Assembly: GCA_030068075.1 (NCBI GenBank)
Contig: CM057826.1
Location: forward strand, 109,595,746-109,659,745
Origin: Paguma larvata
Lineage: Eukaryota; Chordata; Mammalia; Carnivora; Viverridae
Direction of reading: 5' to 3'
DNA: 64,000 nt
Shown: one piece after another, positions 1 to 12,365 of the stretch
Numbering within the stretch: the first letter of the stretch is position 1
How the letters are laid out: each line of letters starts with the position of its first letter
The notes under the pieces: generated by a model
Databases searched by the model: none
The model's input: the letters and a program-made list of their open reading frames with translations, nothing else
What the model was told of the DNA's origin: nothing
Position numbers and translations under genes: made by a program

Positions 1-872
1 TACCAGGTTTCTGTTGAAGGATTGGTAACAATGACCATATCAGAAAAGTTGATTTTTCAGTAAAGGAGAAGTCGTGTTTTGCCTTTTTAAAAATGTATAT
101 AATTTTTAAAAGCAAAGCTAGATTTTACAAAAGCAAAAAATCAATCAAGGACAGTTAAGACATTCATTTTTAAATAACTACTTACTACTTACTACCTACG
201 ATGCTTCTGACACTGTTCTAAACTCCAATGATTCAGACAGTGGATAAGGGCCTACCCTCATGAAGTTTACACTCCAGTGACTTCAGATTTTCTTTGGTGT
301 CTTAAATGCTGGATACTGATAGCCCTTCAGATGCAGCTAATGACTCTGAAGCAAATGGAAATCAACACTGGGAAGAGGAAATCCATGCATAATAAAAATA
401 ATCTGATTCCCTTGAGTCCAGATTTTATAATGAAGAGGACTTTTTGAAATGCAATGAGTTATTCTGAACCCCAAGCAAATACTCAGCTGTCAGAATAAGA
501 ACAAGAAGTTCCACTGCTTTAGTATCAGCATTCTTTTCCATATGGAACCAATTTCTTGAAATATCCGTAAGAATATACCTGTAGGCTCACTTGTATGTCA
601 CCTATAACTTGAAAGCAGACTATAATTATTTAGAATTTTCAAACTGGTCAAGGGGATTAATATTCTGATCCCAGCACCCCACAAACCTCAAACCCTAGAT
701 TCAGTTCTGTACTCACAGAACTTGGCGAGTTCACAAACTTAGGAAGTTGTCTAGAGCTCAGCTTCCTCTTCTATAAAATGAGGAGGATGGTGGTACCTGT
801 CAAAGTTGGTCAACTGCTATCGCAATGAACTCAGAAACTCAGTGGCCTAACATAGTAAAAGCTTATTTCTTT

Positions 873-1076
873 TTTATTTTTTAAGTTTATTTATTTATTT
901 TGAGAAATAAAGAGAGAAAGAGAGAGACAATGGGTGGACAGGGGCAGAGAGCGAGGGGAATAGAGGATATGAAGCATGCTCTGTGCTGACAGCAGACAGC
1001 CCCACGTGGGGCTCATGTGAGATCATGACCTGAGCTGAAGTTGGGTGCTTAACCAACTGAGCCACTCAGTTGCCAC
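873..1076 (-). mobile_element. Carnivore tRNA-derived SINE
   Basis: Reverse-orientation SINE: T-rich tail complement and GAGA tract at the left, then the complement of the tRNA-like head, ending near gccactcagttgcca. It is flanked by near-identical 13-bp target-site duplications, agcttatttcttt (860-872) and agcttgtttcttt (1079-1091). The single mismatch suggests some age. Confidence 0.88.
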
Positions 1077-1754
1077 AACAGCTTGTTTCTTTAGAATCAT
1101 ACTCCAATACTGGGAGTACTTGTTCTCTGCATTCATTTGTTGGATAGGAAAGAGAGAAGATATGGAAGACCACGTGGGTTTTGTTTTCTATGCAGGCCTG
1201 GTAGGGGCTTCACCCCTTTTGTTCAATTGCAATGATCAGGACTCAGTCTCGTGGCCATATCTATCTGCTGAGAGGCTGGGGAATGTACTCATTGTGCCCT
1301 GGAGGGAGAAGAAATAGAGTTTGGTGAACACATAGCAGGCTTTGTCATAGTACTTAGTTCAGAATGTTGTTTGGAGAATTAAGTGGAAAAATACACATAA
1401 GAACTCATAAAGGTCTTTAGATCAGTAAGTATTAGACTCGTATCTTTATGTTATCTGCAGAGATGACTATAAAAAGAACTTTAAAGCTGCCCATACTCTC
1501 TACCTCCTTTACCAGGCATCTTAATCTAGAGTAATTTTAGATACATTTTATGTAATTGAGAGGTGTGGCGAAGGAGAAGAGGCCCTCTTTTCACAGTACA
1601 CTCCCAAATAATACTGGTTCCTCTTGGGTTGCCATTTCCCAGCATAAGCTCATTTTATTATTCAGTGATGCCTAAAGTGTGTGACCTTCAACTCTGAAAG
1701 AAGCTGAGATTCACCAGATGGACTCATTCAAGCTACCACAGAGGGATTTCTTCT

Positions 1755-2362
1755 AAACAACGTAAATCAGATCATGTCTAACATCAGTTTAAAACCCTTC
1801 ACTGTCTTTCTAATGACTTTAGAGTAAACTCTGAATGCTTTAGTCAGAGTTGGTATCCCCATCCCGCATTCCCAGGATCAGCCTTGTCTCCCTCTCCAGA
1901 CTCATCTCACATGGCTCTTCTCCTCCATTCCTTCTTTTATTCAACAGCTGTTTATCTAGTTTCTGTTGTAGCCACTGGGGATACTGCAGTAAAATCTGTC
2001 TTGGTGGGATATGGCAGGTTAGCGTGACCCCACTTACAAGTAGTTGCCTCTGTGGCTTGGCACTTGCTGTTCTGTTTCCCCAGCCTAGCTCATAGAGGCC
2101 CACATAGAATAGCCACAAACTCCACAATTACTTTTTCACAGCACCCCATTTGCAATCTTTATAGCATTGCACAAGGTGGGAAATCCTTTTGCTCATTCGT
2201 ATTTGTTGTCTATCTTCCTGTACCACACTGTCTTTACCATGAGGGCGAGGATCTTCTTTATCTAATTCACTACAGTATCTTCAACACTTGTTTTCCTGGC
2301 ACAAAGTGGAAACTCAATAAATATCTGTTGATTGAATGGCTTAAGGAATGAATGAACTGACA
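1755..2362 (+). repeat. L2 LINE fragment
   Basis: This stretch has the character of an L2 3' end: aaacccttcactgtctttc near the start and the diagnostic terminal block with the core ctcaataaatatctgttga around 2313-2333, followed by gaatgaatgaac. The family is ancient and mammal-wide. The overlapping frames on both strands are not genes. Confidence 0.75.
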
Positions 2363-2475
2363 GGCAGCAACCAACTTCTGTGGTGATGGCACTTGGGCCT
2401 GGAGAAAAAGTGTGAGTTCTATTTTCCTTCTTGATAGCCTCTGCTCACCTCTCCCCTTTCTGACTGGTCTTGTAG

Positions 2476-2637
<162 letters not shown>

Positions 2638-2891
2638 TAAATGGTATAAATCAGTGTTAATAGGTCTCTGAGTATGTCAGAACTGAAAGATGGAATTATC
2701 AAAAGTGCAGCCACTGCAGTGATATGGAGGTTATTTGTGTGCTAGAGCACGTAAGATTCTCTGCCCTCCTCCCAACCCTTCATATCCAGAGGGGCAACAG
2801 CAGACCTGTGCATTTGAAGGATATGAGTGCATCAGTTGTGGAGAAGAAACTCCACCAAATACAGAGGAGGAAGGGAGCCTGCTTTGAATGT

Positions 2892-2938
2892 TACACATAC
2901 ACACACGCACGCACACACGCACGCACACACAGACACAT
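2892..2938. repeat. (CA)n microsatellite with CACG interruptions
   Basis: A run of CA dinucleotides interrupted by cgcacgcacac units. It is an alternating purine-pyrimidine tract in an intron. Confidence 0.9.
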
Positions 2939-3939
2939 AACCCCTCACTTGTTTGCTCTTTCCATCTGCATGCTTGCTTAGTGGCTCACAGCACACCAGA
3001 AAAACCGTAAAAGATTTACTAGGAAAATCTCTTCAAAGTCGTTGGACCATAAATCTCTTCTTCCTTCCAAATCCTCCAAAGCAGAGCTATTCCAGATGAC
3101 TCTGAATTCTGTGCTGAGCAATGAAAATCATGCCTCATAAGGCTACCCCACGATCACAAAAGGAGTCTCTATCAATACACATGACCAAAGAAATCAGAAT
3201 AGGCCCAAGAAATCCATAGCCCAATGAGAGAGAAAGTGAGGATAAGGTGAAAGAATGATCATAGCTAACATTTATTGACATGCTTTCTATTTGCAAGAGG
3301 AATGATTAACTAAGAGTCATTTCCTCCATCCTTCAGAGGAGAGTGGTATCATGCATCATTTCAACAAACTTACTAGCCTTTTCTGTCTTATGATACCCAA
3401 GGACAGACACCTCCACAGTGCAGCTCAGTAAGGCGCCCTTACCGTACTGGTGCCAGGATCCTTGTTAGAGGGGTTTCTGCCTGCTTTGATGGCAGTTTCA
3501 CTCAGTTATTTCACGTGCTGAGCTTACCAGAGATGGGCACCTGGCACTTTCAGGCCTGAGGGAAGAGGCCAATAGAAGTGATTTGGAAACTGCTCTGGTT
3601 TTGTCCCTCCAACTCTGTCTTCGGTTACTCTGTACCAAGACCAGCCCTGGGCAAAACTGTGAATTCAGCAAAACTTATTTTGTCATCCCCACCTGCCCGT
3701 AGCATCCTCCTACATACTTTCAGTATCTAATCTCCCACCCTGCCCCCCAGGGCGCTGTTCTCTGGCTGGGCAACCATGTGTGCTGGTGCTCAGCCTATGT
3801 GAGAGTGGTATCCAAATTAAGTGTTTCCTGTATTCACCCTCATCACCCTTGCGTTTTAGTCCCACAGATTTCTGATGGGGCTCACATCTCTGCTCCCACT
3901 TCCTTCGCCCCACCCCCAATTTAGACTGCTGCTCTAGTC

Positions 3940-4065
3940 CTGCATCTTGGAATCATCAGCAGTGCTTGTAAAATGATAGGTCCCTAGACCCTACTCCACA
4001 CCTTCTAATTTGGACTCTTCATGGGTGGGAACTCTTGCTCTTACCCTCGAAGAGGCAGTTTGGCA
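3940..4065 (+). mobile_element. MER5A-like hAT fragment
   Basis: Text such as gaatcatcagcagtgcttgt followed by gaccctactccacacc resembles the short nonautonomous hAT-Charlie element MER5A. It is diverged, so the boundaries are approximate. Confidence 0.5.
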
Positions 4066-4341
4066 AAATGAAAAGTCAGAAAAGCTATTTGTATTGACGG
4101 ATGCGGTTTTGATCTGAGGAAAATCTCCACTACCTTCTTGGTTTAACTATCAGTGTGTCTTTGGGGGTATGAATGAGATTGTGCATATGACAGCACTATG
4201 TAATGTGCTAGGTAATTAGAATAGAGAGCCATTTTTCTTATAGTTCCTGATTTCTTCCACAGCAGCTTAGTTATCATACCCACATCATCATATTCTTTCT
4301 CCCTACTAGATGATATAGCTTTTAACCTGCTGCATTGATTT

Positions 4342-4468
4342 CAGTCCTGTCTGCACTTTAAAATCATCTGAAGAGCTTTTAAGCAATATTGGATACCCAA
4401 GCCCCACATCCTTAGATTTTCAGTTAGCTGTTCTGGGGTAGAGCCCAGGCATCCATATTTTTTTAAAG
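4342..4468 (+). mobile_element. MER5A-like hAT fragment
   Basis: The order is actttaaaatcatctgaagag, then aagccccacatcc, then gcccaggcatccatattttt. This reproduces the MER5A layout (no cargo genes, nonautonomous). It is an ancient mammalian element. Confidence 0.6.
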
Positions 4469-4689
4469 CTTCCCTTCATCCCAGGGGACTATAATATGCA
4501 CTTAGGGTTGAAAAATGATAAGGGAGCATAAGGCAAGCTGACACTTCACAAACCACCTCTCCCCCCACCCCACCCCCACCACAGGTGGGATGTGTTGTAT
4601 TCCTCAGGCACTGCTGGTTGCCAAGAACAAAGGAAAGGACTGAGAACAAATGGTTGAACTGATAGAGATCACAGGACATGAGTCTCCAT

Positions 4690-5045
4690 CAGTTTACAAA
4701 TATCTTAGTAAATTACAAGAAAAAGGCAATCTTATCAATAGCCTAGTCTCCAGGAACTCCCTATTATTAATGTTAATGATTTGCTAGAGGGAAAAACAAC
4801 CTTAGCCTGACAATAGCTAGGCCGTCAATAATCTGAGTCTTCTTTAGCACATGGAAATCCCTTTAAGAAACTTCCTCTTGACTTATCTCCCCCAACTCCA
4901 TAACATATAACCAGTCACTCTTCACAACCCCAGTGCAGCTCTTTCTGCCCATGTGTCCTGTCTCTGTGCTTCAATAAAATCACCTTTTTGAACCAAACAC
5001 GTCTCAAGAATTCTTTCTTGGCCATTGGCTCCAGTCTCCCATCAC
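4690..5045 (+). mobile_element. Solo endogenous retroviral LTR (ERV1-like)
   Basis: The right part has the order expected of a retroviral LTR: an A/T-rich promoter-like stretch near cataacatataacc (about 4900-4913), aataaa at 4973-4978, then a U5-like segment with caagaattctttcttgg ending in a CA-rich tail at about 5045. No gag, pol or env reading frame adjoins it, so it is a solo LTR or an LTR fragment. The left boundary is uncertain. It is degenerate and has no coding capacity. Confidence 0.6.
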
Positions 5046-5062
5046 TCCAAAACGCTATGATA

Positions 5063-5154
5063 GACGGGCACAGAGGAGGGCACTTGTTGGGATGAGCACT
5101 GGGTGTTATATGGAAACCAATTTGTCAATAAATTATTAAAAAAAAAAAACAAAA
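5063..5154 (+). mobile_element. Severely 5'-truncated carnivore LINE-1 3' end
   Basis: Only the last ~75 bp of the carnivore L1 3' UTR are present (gagcactgggtgttatatgg ... caatttgtcaataaatt), then an A-rich tail. A 14-bp target-site duplication, aaaacgctatgata, sits at 5049-5062 and 5155-5168. This shows a complete target-primed insertion rather than a broken remnant. It landed just after the LTR end. Confidence 0.9.
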
Positions 5155-6329
5155 AAAACGCTATGATAAATGAATTCATATTAATGGGTACTAAAACCTT
5201 ATCTACTCCTACCTAAGATATTTGCATTTTTGACCATGATTTTGTATACACATAATGTGTCATTCATTTATTTACTCAACTGCTTAATATATATTTCTTG
5301 AGCACCAACTATGTATCTGGCATTGGGTGTAAAAAGATTAACAAGGCAGGTTCCCTCTAAAACCCCTACAATTGCATGAAATATGCTGTGTGTGAGTGTG
5401 AGAGTATGTTAGCATACTTTCTTCTGAGGAAGGCATCCATGACATTCTTCACTTCCTTATTGAGGATCAGTGACTACCCCCCAAAAGGTTAAAAATCATA
5501 ATTGTGGGAGAACCGTGCACCCTGTGTCTCCTTGTGGTTAGCAGTGAAATTCAGAAGTGGTGTGTCCTGGCCTTTACTCTCCAAAGAAGGCTAAGGGTAA
5601 TTCCAAATGTCAGCTGAAACCACGATTACACTTGCCTCCTGAACAAGACTTCTTGTTCATTTATAGTATAGGACCAGCATTGTGCTCCTTTTACAGTTTT
5701 TCCACATGAATGAGTCTATTTCCCTTTGTCATTTATTTCCGTGAACTTCCTGCTCTTCTTTTGGACCATATGAGACCACATTTAAAGCTATAGCACTTTG
5801 AAATAATAAAGCCTCTGTATTTGACCCAGATAACTAAGGCAGGAAAGACTGGAAACATTAGGCCCATGAAGTGATCTGGATCTGGGCTTCTGCCCCATCT
5901 CTCAGGTCCCTTGGTAACTGGTGGTACCCTCCTGTGGGCCCACCGCCCTCATTCACCTCTGCTGTCTTCTCAGGAGACCCTGCGGCTTGTCTGGGTTAAC
6001 ACTGAGCAGAGCCCTGACCCCATCCAGTCTCCCTTGATGGCATCTCAGTCCCTTCAAGGAGTGTTGTGGCCTATCTTTGAGGACATCAGTTTATCAGGCG
6101 TCCACATGGGTGTCTCTCCTCCACAAGGCAGAAATTCAGTTCCCAGTCTTTTTCTCACTCTTTTCTCAGAAAGCCCATCGCTTCAGCTGTCATTCCCATC
6201 AGAAGATTCTCATCAGTTTCAGTATTTGTATTTCTACTTTCAGCCCTTTTCTTCTCCATTCTGTTCTCATGTTGCCACCAAGTGCTCTTTTTACAAAGAT
6301 CCCAAAGGAATGTATGAATACAACTGCTA

Positions 6330-6960
6330 GTCCACCAAAACAGTTATGACCACTGTTGGTCCTTGGCTTAAAAACCTTCAATGAGTTCCAATTTCAATGA
6401 GTTCCAACTTCAATGAGTTGGTACAGAACAAACTCCCTGGGCTAGCACCTACTGTTGTGAACAACCACTCCCCATCCCCCACCCACTCCTTGACCTCTCC
6501 TTTTCAGCCCATATAGGCTTTACTCCAATCACGTTGAAATATGAGCGATCCCTCCAATACCTTAGAGAGATTCATTCTATCTCCACCTTAATCACATTCT
6601 TCTCTTTTGGTGAAACCCTTCTTCTTGCACTCCCCACATCATCCCTTCCACTTGAAGAATTTATTCATATTCTTTCTTACTCCTGAAGGCTCAACTAAAT
6701 GCCACCTCTTTATTAAGCTTCTTTTCAGAATCGTTCCCTCCAAGTTGCACATCTAGTACTTTCTTAAATATCTAGGACTGGTGTTGCAGGCAGTGGGATA
6801 CCTTGTTCTTTCCTTCTAGAGTTTGTGCGTAAAAGCAATGTGCCTTATTCAGGTAGATGTCTCTCGAGACCTAGAACAGATCTTTGTGAATCTTAGATCC
6901 TCCAAGAGGTGTTCATTGAATTCAGTCCCAATAAACTTATCCATCTCAAATCAATGAGGT
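6330..6960 (+). repeat. L2 LINE fragment
   Basis: The stretch resembles L2 3' sequence: an aaaaaccttcaatgag start, then ccctgggctagcacctactg, actcctgaaggctcaactaa and gccacctctttattaagc. It includes a 16-bp unit repeated three times at 6377-6424. Confidence 0.6.
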
Positions 6961-7257
6961 TAATGGCTTATTGGGTTCTTTCTTTAGAACACCGTTTGTT
7001 AGCTTAACTGAGCCTTGCAGGATTGTAAAAGTCTTAATACCAGGGAGGTTTTTCTAATGGTAGGATTTCTAGGATAGATATGATGGCAAGTCAGTGAGGG
7101 GGGCAAGTATCTACTGTTCCTCAAATCTCACCAGTAGCTCCCTCCTTTGCTTACTAGAATGCGTTTATTTGGAATCTTCCTCAGAAGTACTTTTTTTTTC
7201 ATTGCATTTTTCAAGGGAGGGTAGAAAGAAAAGAGTTATAGTAATAAAAAATATTTC

Positions 7258-7477
7258 GGGGCGCCTGGGTGGCTCAGTCGGTTAAGTGACCGACTTCGGC
7301 TCAGGTCATGATCTCACAGTCTGTGAGTTCGAGCCCCGTGTCGGGCTCTGTGCTGATGGCTCGGAGCCTGGAGCCTGCTTCAGAGTCTGTGTCTCCCTCT
7401 CTCTCTGCCCTTCCCCTGCTCACGCTCTGTCTCTATGTCTCTCAAAAATAAACGTTAAAAAAAATTAAAAAAAAAAC
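7258..7477 (+). mobile_element. Carnivore tRNA-Lys SINE, feline type, near consensus
   Basis: Starts ggggcgcctgggtggctcag (tRNA-like head with A box), includes the B-box-like gagttcgagccccgtgtcgg, then a CT-rich block and an A-rich tail. It is close to the family consensus, hence fairly young. The frame at 7286-7468 is SINE-derived. Confidence 0.93.
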
Positions 7478-7529
7478 AACTATTTCATGTCTGTTCATTC
7501 AGAATGTGGTTATGTGTTTAAGGGAATTA

Positions 7530-7553
7530 AACACACACACACACACACACACA
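7530..7553. repeat. (AC)12 microsatellite
   Basis: Twelve uninterrupted AC units, a likely length-variable marker. Confidence 0.97.
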
Positions 7554-9160
7554 TAGCTCCTTAAATAACCTTTATGTCTCTAGTGCTTGAGACTGGTTTG
7601 GTTCAGTTGGTCCAACATGGAATTCTCCTTCCTGTAATGAAGACCTGTGGTCAACCTTCTGGATTGTACCAAAGTCTTATAAATATACTTTTACCCTAAA
7701 TACATTCAGAATAACAATGGATAAGTATCATATACCAGTGGGGTCTAATTCTTAAGGTGAAAGAATCTTAGAGCCGCAAGGGACCACAGTAAATCACGTA
7801 GTCCCAATTCAGTTCATGGGTAAAAGAAACTAGTGCACAAGGAGGTTGTCATTTGACCAAATACACCCAGCGCCCACGTAGGCACCCAGGCAGTATGACT
7901 CCCAGGAAAACTACAAAGCCACTAAGCCCAAAGTAAACAAAGAAGAAAATTGCAAAATCCATCACTCTGGGAGCGAAGGCCAACGGCTTAGGAAACTGCA
8001 GTCTTGAAGGGCAACCTAAGTTTAAGTGGCCACATGTGTCAGCTCCCCAGTGCTTGGTTATAGGGAGGAAGGGATGCAGTAAAAGGAGAAAATGACATGG
8101 ACTCACCTAGGAATAAACACAAGTTAAAAAAAGAAGTGAAAAGAATAAAAGGAGAAAGATAATGAGGAAAAGAGAGGGAAACTAAAAAGGATTGGTATTC
8201 CGTTTGGCTTTGCTTGTAGTTCATAAGGCTTGTTTTACTCATTTATTTATTTGTTGCTCAGTAAATATTTATTGAGCATTACTCTCTGCTAAGCTTCATT
8301 TCAGCAGAAATACTCCCAGTCATAACATTTAGCAAGGACAGGGTAGAGACATCCTGGAGACCTTCATCTTGTCGGACAACCAAAAGTGAGATTTAACCCC
8401 TTTCTACATACTAACAGAGCAAGAAAGGAGTTTTGTTTTTTTGTTTTTTGTTTCTGTTTCCTGTAGTACAGTAGTTTGTTTTCCTATAGTTTTTTTTGTC
8501 TTGTTTTTTGTTTTTTTGTTTGTTTCTTTGTTTTCCAAAGTATTATAAAACCTATGAAATGAAGTAGTTCAACAGCTGAGGGTCACCATGCTTCATGCCC
8601 CATCCCTCCAATTCTGTCTTGTACTAGCTCTCCAGGGGAGTCAGCCCCAGGTTTTGGGGTATAGTGGCCTCTGGAGTCAGGCCAGCCAGTAAAGCCTGTG
8701 TCCAAAGGGGCTAACCATGAAGATAGTTCAGACTTTGAGCTAGGCTAGTAGGCACCTTTTTTATCTGGTTAGCCCTAGACTCTTAACTCTCAAATGTTCA
8801 CCTCATGTAGAAGAGATCTTTCCTTGGAGCTTCATTCCCAGCCTGACACATCTGTCTCTAGCTTAAGTGATGGGCTACTCATCTTTAAGAGGGCTATGTG
8901 ATCTACAACTCTAGCCTCCCATTTATTTAATCACCATCATGGGACAAGTGATTTATACAGGCCACTGCTTCCAAAAGAAGGAAGGAGGTTGGAATGCCCT
9001 CCAAGAAGAAGCCACCGTAGAGCTAATTCCCCAGACATGTGTTAACAAATAACCACCTAGTCCTAAATCTCCCACTAAGACTCTTCAGAAGGTCACCTAG
9101 AATAAAAAGGGTCTGTAGTCAGAAAATTATAATTTTTTTAGCAATCCGCCTATAGCAAAG

Positions 9161-9195
9161 TTCTTTTTTAATGTTTATTTTTGTGAAATAGAGAC

Positions 9196-9227
<32 letters not shown>

Positions 9228-9364
9228 CAAGGGAGGGGCAGAGAGAGAGGGAGACACAGAATCTGAAGCACAGAGCCTGACGCAGGGCTTGAACCCACGA
9301 CCCATGAGATCATGACCTGAGTCAAAGTTGGAAGCTTAACTGACTGAGCCACCCAGCTGCCCCT
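9161..9364 (-). mobile_element. Carnivore tRNA-derived SINE
   Basis: Reverse SINE: T-rich and GAGA tract left, complement of the head (gactgagccacccagctgcc) right. It is flanked by an exact 12-bp target-site duplication gcctatagcaaa at 9148-9159 and 9365-9376. Confidence 0.95.
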
Positions 9365-9449
9365 GCCTATAGCAAAATTATTATATATTAACTCAACTTT
9401 CTTTGTGGCAAGGTCTTTAAGGGTGTTTGAAGATTCAGCTCAATTCTGA

Positions 9450-10180
9450 CACTGTCTCTCTGGAGATAGCATCAGACTTCACAGGTTAAGTGTTCAGTCC
9501 CACGAGGCTGTCCCTCACTCCCCACCTTAGATACCTATCTCATGCCCCAGGCTATTACCTGTGCTTCTGACCTACCAGCTACAGATTGGAAGTTCCACTG
9601 ACCTCCTCCTTAGATTTGATTAATTTGCTAGAGCAGCTCACAGAACTCAGGGAAACACTAACATTTAGCATTTTATTAAAGGATATGGTAAATCCTAGGA
9701 ATCTATAGCCAGTTGAAGGGATACATAGGGTGAGGTCCAAAGAAAAGAACTTCTGTCCTCATGGACCTTGAGGCCTGGTTTGGTAGCACATGGAAGCCTT
9801 CTGGTTCCCCAAGTATGGAAGCTCTCTGAAAAAGAACTAAAAAATTGGCCTCTTGGGTTTTTAGGGAGGTTTATTACATTGTCATGATTAGCTAAGTCAT
9901 GGGCCATCGGCTGATTCAACTTCTAACCCCTCTCCCCTCTCTGGAGGTTTCAGGGTGGGGATACTGACAGTTCCAACCCTCTAACCACATGGTTGGTCCT
10001 CCTGGTAACCAGCCCCACCCTTGGATGGGGTCCAAAAGTCACCTTCACTAATAAGACACCCATTTTACCTTTATGGCTCTGAAGCATTTTCAGGAATCTG
10101 AGAAATATATTTTGGTCATCTGAATGACTATACATACATTTCTTCGAAATCATTAATATCACACAAAGGCTCTTATGAAC
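9450..10180 (-). mobile_element. ERVL/MLT2-like LTR fragment, reverse orientation
   Basis: A long block with features of an old mammalian ERVL-type LTR read backwards: gctagagcagctcacagaac, then cattttattaaaggatatgg, then ctcccctctctggaggtttc and accacatggttggtcctcct. The family name is from memory. No retroviral genes adjoin. The 9695-9919 and 9950-10162 minus frames fall inside it and are not genes. Confidence 0.55.
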
Positions 10181-10831
10181 CCTCCCTCACAAGGTGTAAA
10201 GTGAAAATGACTAGCATTCAGTAACTCCCAGCAGCTTTCAGAGCACATGAAGGCAACTGTATGTACTATCTATGGACAGAAACAAAACAAACCCAACAGA
10301 AAACAAATCAAATCCACGATCCACATCTGGCCACTCAATGCAGAATTCCAGAGCTCCAAAAGAACAGGAGCTGTACAGTACTGTTACTTCCCCTGTTTAA
10401 TGACATTTCTTCCAAATGAAATCCCACTCTCCATTCTTCCTGAGGGCTCTTCTAAGCACCACCCCATTCCTTCTATTCTTGTGCTTCTTGGTCACTGTGA
10501 CCCTCTCTGGTTTCCCAGGCCTAAAGCCTACCTTTGGCGGACACGGCCAGCTTGCCAAGAAGGAAATGCTGTTACCAGGAAACCACTGAGCTGGAGGCCT
10601 CAGCTCATAGACTAGTGCTCTCTTGGGCCCCTCAAATTCCTGTAAGGGTGCACCATGGCAACCCTCTGAGCAGAGGCTTTTAAAGCACCTCATGTTTCAC
10701 CCTGTTAAAGGTCTCATTTGGCCGGGCACACATCCTTGCTACTGACGTTGCAGCCTAAACAGGCGTTTTTGCTTTTGTTTCTCCCATATGAACATGCAGG
10801 ATCAAATAAAAAGATCGTTCTTTTTCTCAGG

Positions 10832-11090
10832 GACAAAGTGGTATAGTGGTAAAGTTCAAGGGCTCTGCAGACAGGCTGTCCATCCTGGCCATGTCCCTTC
10901 TTGGCTGTCACCCTGGGCAAGTTATTTGGTCCCCGGGTGCCTCCAATTCTGCTCTATGATATGGGGATCCCAGGAGTAACTACCTTACAGGGTTCTTAAT
11001 GGGATTAAATGAGCTGGCGTGTAACAATGCTTAGAAGAGTGCCAGGCACACAATGTCGACTCAGTAAAGGTAGCTATCATCCTTATTCCT
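10832..11090 (+). repeat. MIR SINE
   Basis: Full-length-like MIR: gtggtatagtggtaaagttc at the tRNA-like head, the core with gggcaagttatttgg, then gggattaaatgag and gtgccaggcacacaatg near the end. An ancient mammalian SINE. Confidence 0.85.
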
Positions 11091-11879
11091 GGGATAAGGA
11101 AAGGAAATACGGTGGCAATGTTGTAGAGGTGAGAGCTAGGTAGAAAAGCAAAGGAGTTGCCTAGAAAATTCAGGATAGAAGACATTTTAGAGGAAAAGGA
11201 TAAGAGGTTGGAGTTCTCATCTAGACAAGCTGTGTGACACTTCAGTCCTCAGGGGTACTGCTGAGTGGGCCTGACTGGTCGGTCTCCAAAAAAGGCTGGT
11301 GCAGAGTCCTGGGAAGCAGCCTGGGTTTCAGTGTCACTTCCAAAACTGGTTGCTATGAGAGTCAGGCAAGGAGGGAGGAAGACTCTGGGTGAGGAGATGG
11401 GTTTTGTTTTTTCTATCTGTGCTTGACACTCCCCCTTTCACACAAAGGGAGAACTGTGACAAGACACTTTGCCCTTTGAATCACCGTGGCAACCTGAATT
11501 CTTTTGCTGTTCCAGGAAATTATAAACAAACTAAACACATTGAACTGACACTCTTTGCTTCTGTTTTCCTCCTCAAATGGTACTTTTTTAAAAGGTGTGC
11601 ATGTTGGGGGTGGGGAGCTCTTGATTGTTTTAAACATATTTTAGACTCCTTCAAAATATGTTTAGGTAACATCAGGTGAAAGAAAAGTCGATAAAGTAGG
11701 CACGAAACTTGGCTGTGTTCAGGGTAGCCAACTTCTGGTAACAGGCATGCCATAGAATTTCATCAATTGATCCAAATAACATAAAAGTTGTTAGACAAAG
11801 GAAGATTGGAGGGAGCAAGAGGACGTAAGAGGGAAGACGAGAGGAAGAGAAGGAAGAAGCTTGTGGGTAGGGACCACTT

Positions 11880-12365
11880 TATGGGCGTGTGACCAGTACA
11901 GCCCAAGCAGACCCCATGCTCAAAAGGGTGCCCTGTGTTTGGGGTATAATGCTCTATGGTCACCATCTGAAAATTCTCATTAATTTTATCTTTGAATTTT
12001 TGTTTTGTAAGTGAAGTTGGATAGGACAGTAGCACCATGGCTCCCACAATACTGCTTCCCCACCTCTCTAGGACAAACTCTCAGCCTCCTGGCAAGGGAT
12101 CTGGACACAGACTGAGGAGGGTCAGGATCAAGCATGTGCCAGGTTGCAAGAGGCAGACCCAGGCACCAGTGAGGGTTTGCCCTAGTAGTAAGACTCTCCA
12201 GCCCAAAGGAGCATAACACTAAATCACAAGTAAAAATCACCATGCCATCTCAAGAAAGACACCAAGGAGAAAGGACTGAGCGTCTTTCCTGCCATATAAA
12301 CAGGGGGCTCTACATTTTCATTTTGCCCTGAACCCCACAATTATGTATCTGGCCCTGGTTGCAGC
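11880..12365 (+). repeat. Old interspersed repeat, family not assigned
   Basis: The stretch from ccccatgctcaaaagggtgc through tggtcaccatctgaaaattc to cattttgccctgaaccccac and ctggccctggttgcag resembles a familiar mammalian medium-copy repeat that I cannot name with certainty. It contains the first copy of the 93-bp duplication. Confidence 0.5.
11902..11994 (+). repeat. 93-bp perfect direct repeat, copy 1
   Basis: Identical base for base to 13191-13283. The flanks on both sides are unrelated between the two copies. This copy sits inside a longer interspersed repeat (11880-12365), which makes it the probable source. Confidence 0.98.

Larger units (their letters stand above)
1..2475 (+). other. 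ANKRD55: ANKRD55 intron (3' part), repeat-bearing
   Basis: Intronic sequence upstream of the first exon visible here, ending in a pyrimidine-rich stretch and AG at 2474-2475. I see no exon in 1-800. About 800-1260 looks like an old LTR-like repeat in reverse orientation (family not assigned) that was split by the SINE at 873-1076. The part from 1755 is an L2 LINE. The short frames here, for example 1045-1317 and 1840-2127, lie in repeats and show no protein family signature. Confidence 0.75.

Noticed and set aside
7258..7477. tRNA gene from the A/B-box-like sequences
   Set aside because: These belong to a tRNA-derived SINE with CT-rich body and A tail; no cloverleaf of normal length can be formed.
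7849..8106. 85-codon minus frame with hydrophobic stretch as a membrane protein
   Set aside because: Single hydrophobic run, no homology recognised, no gene context.
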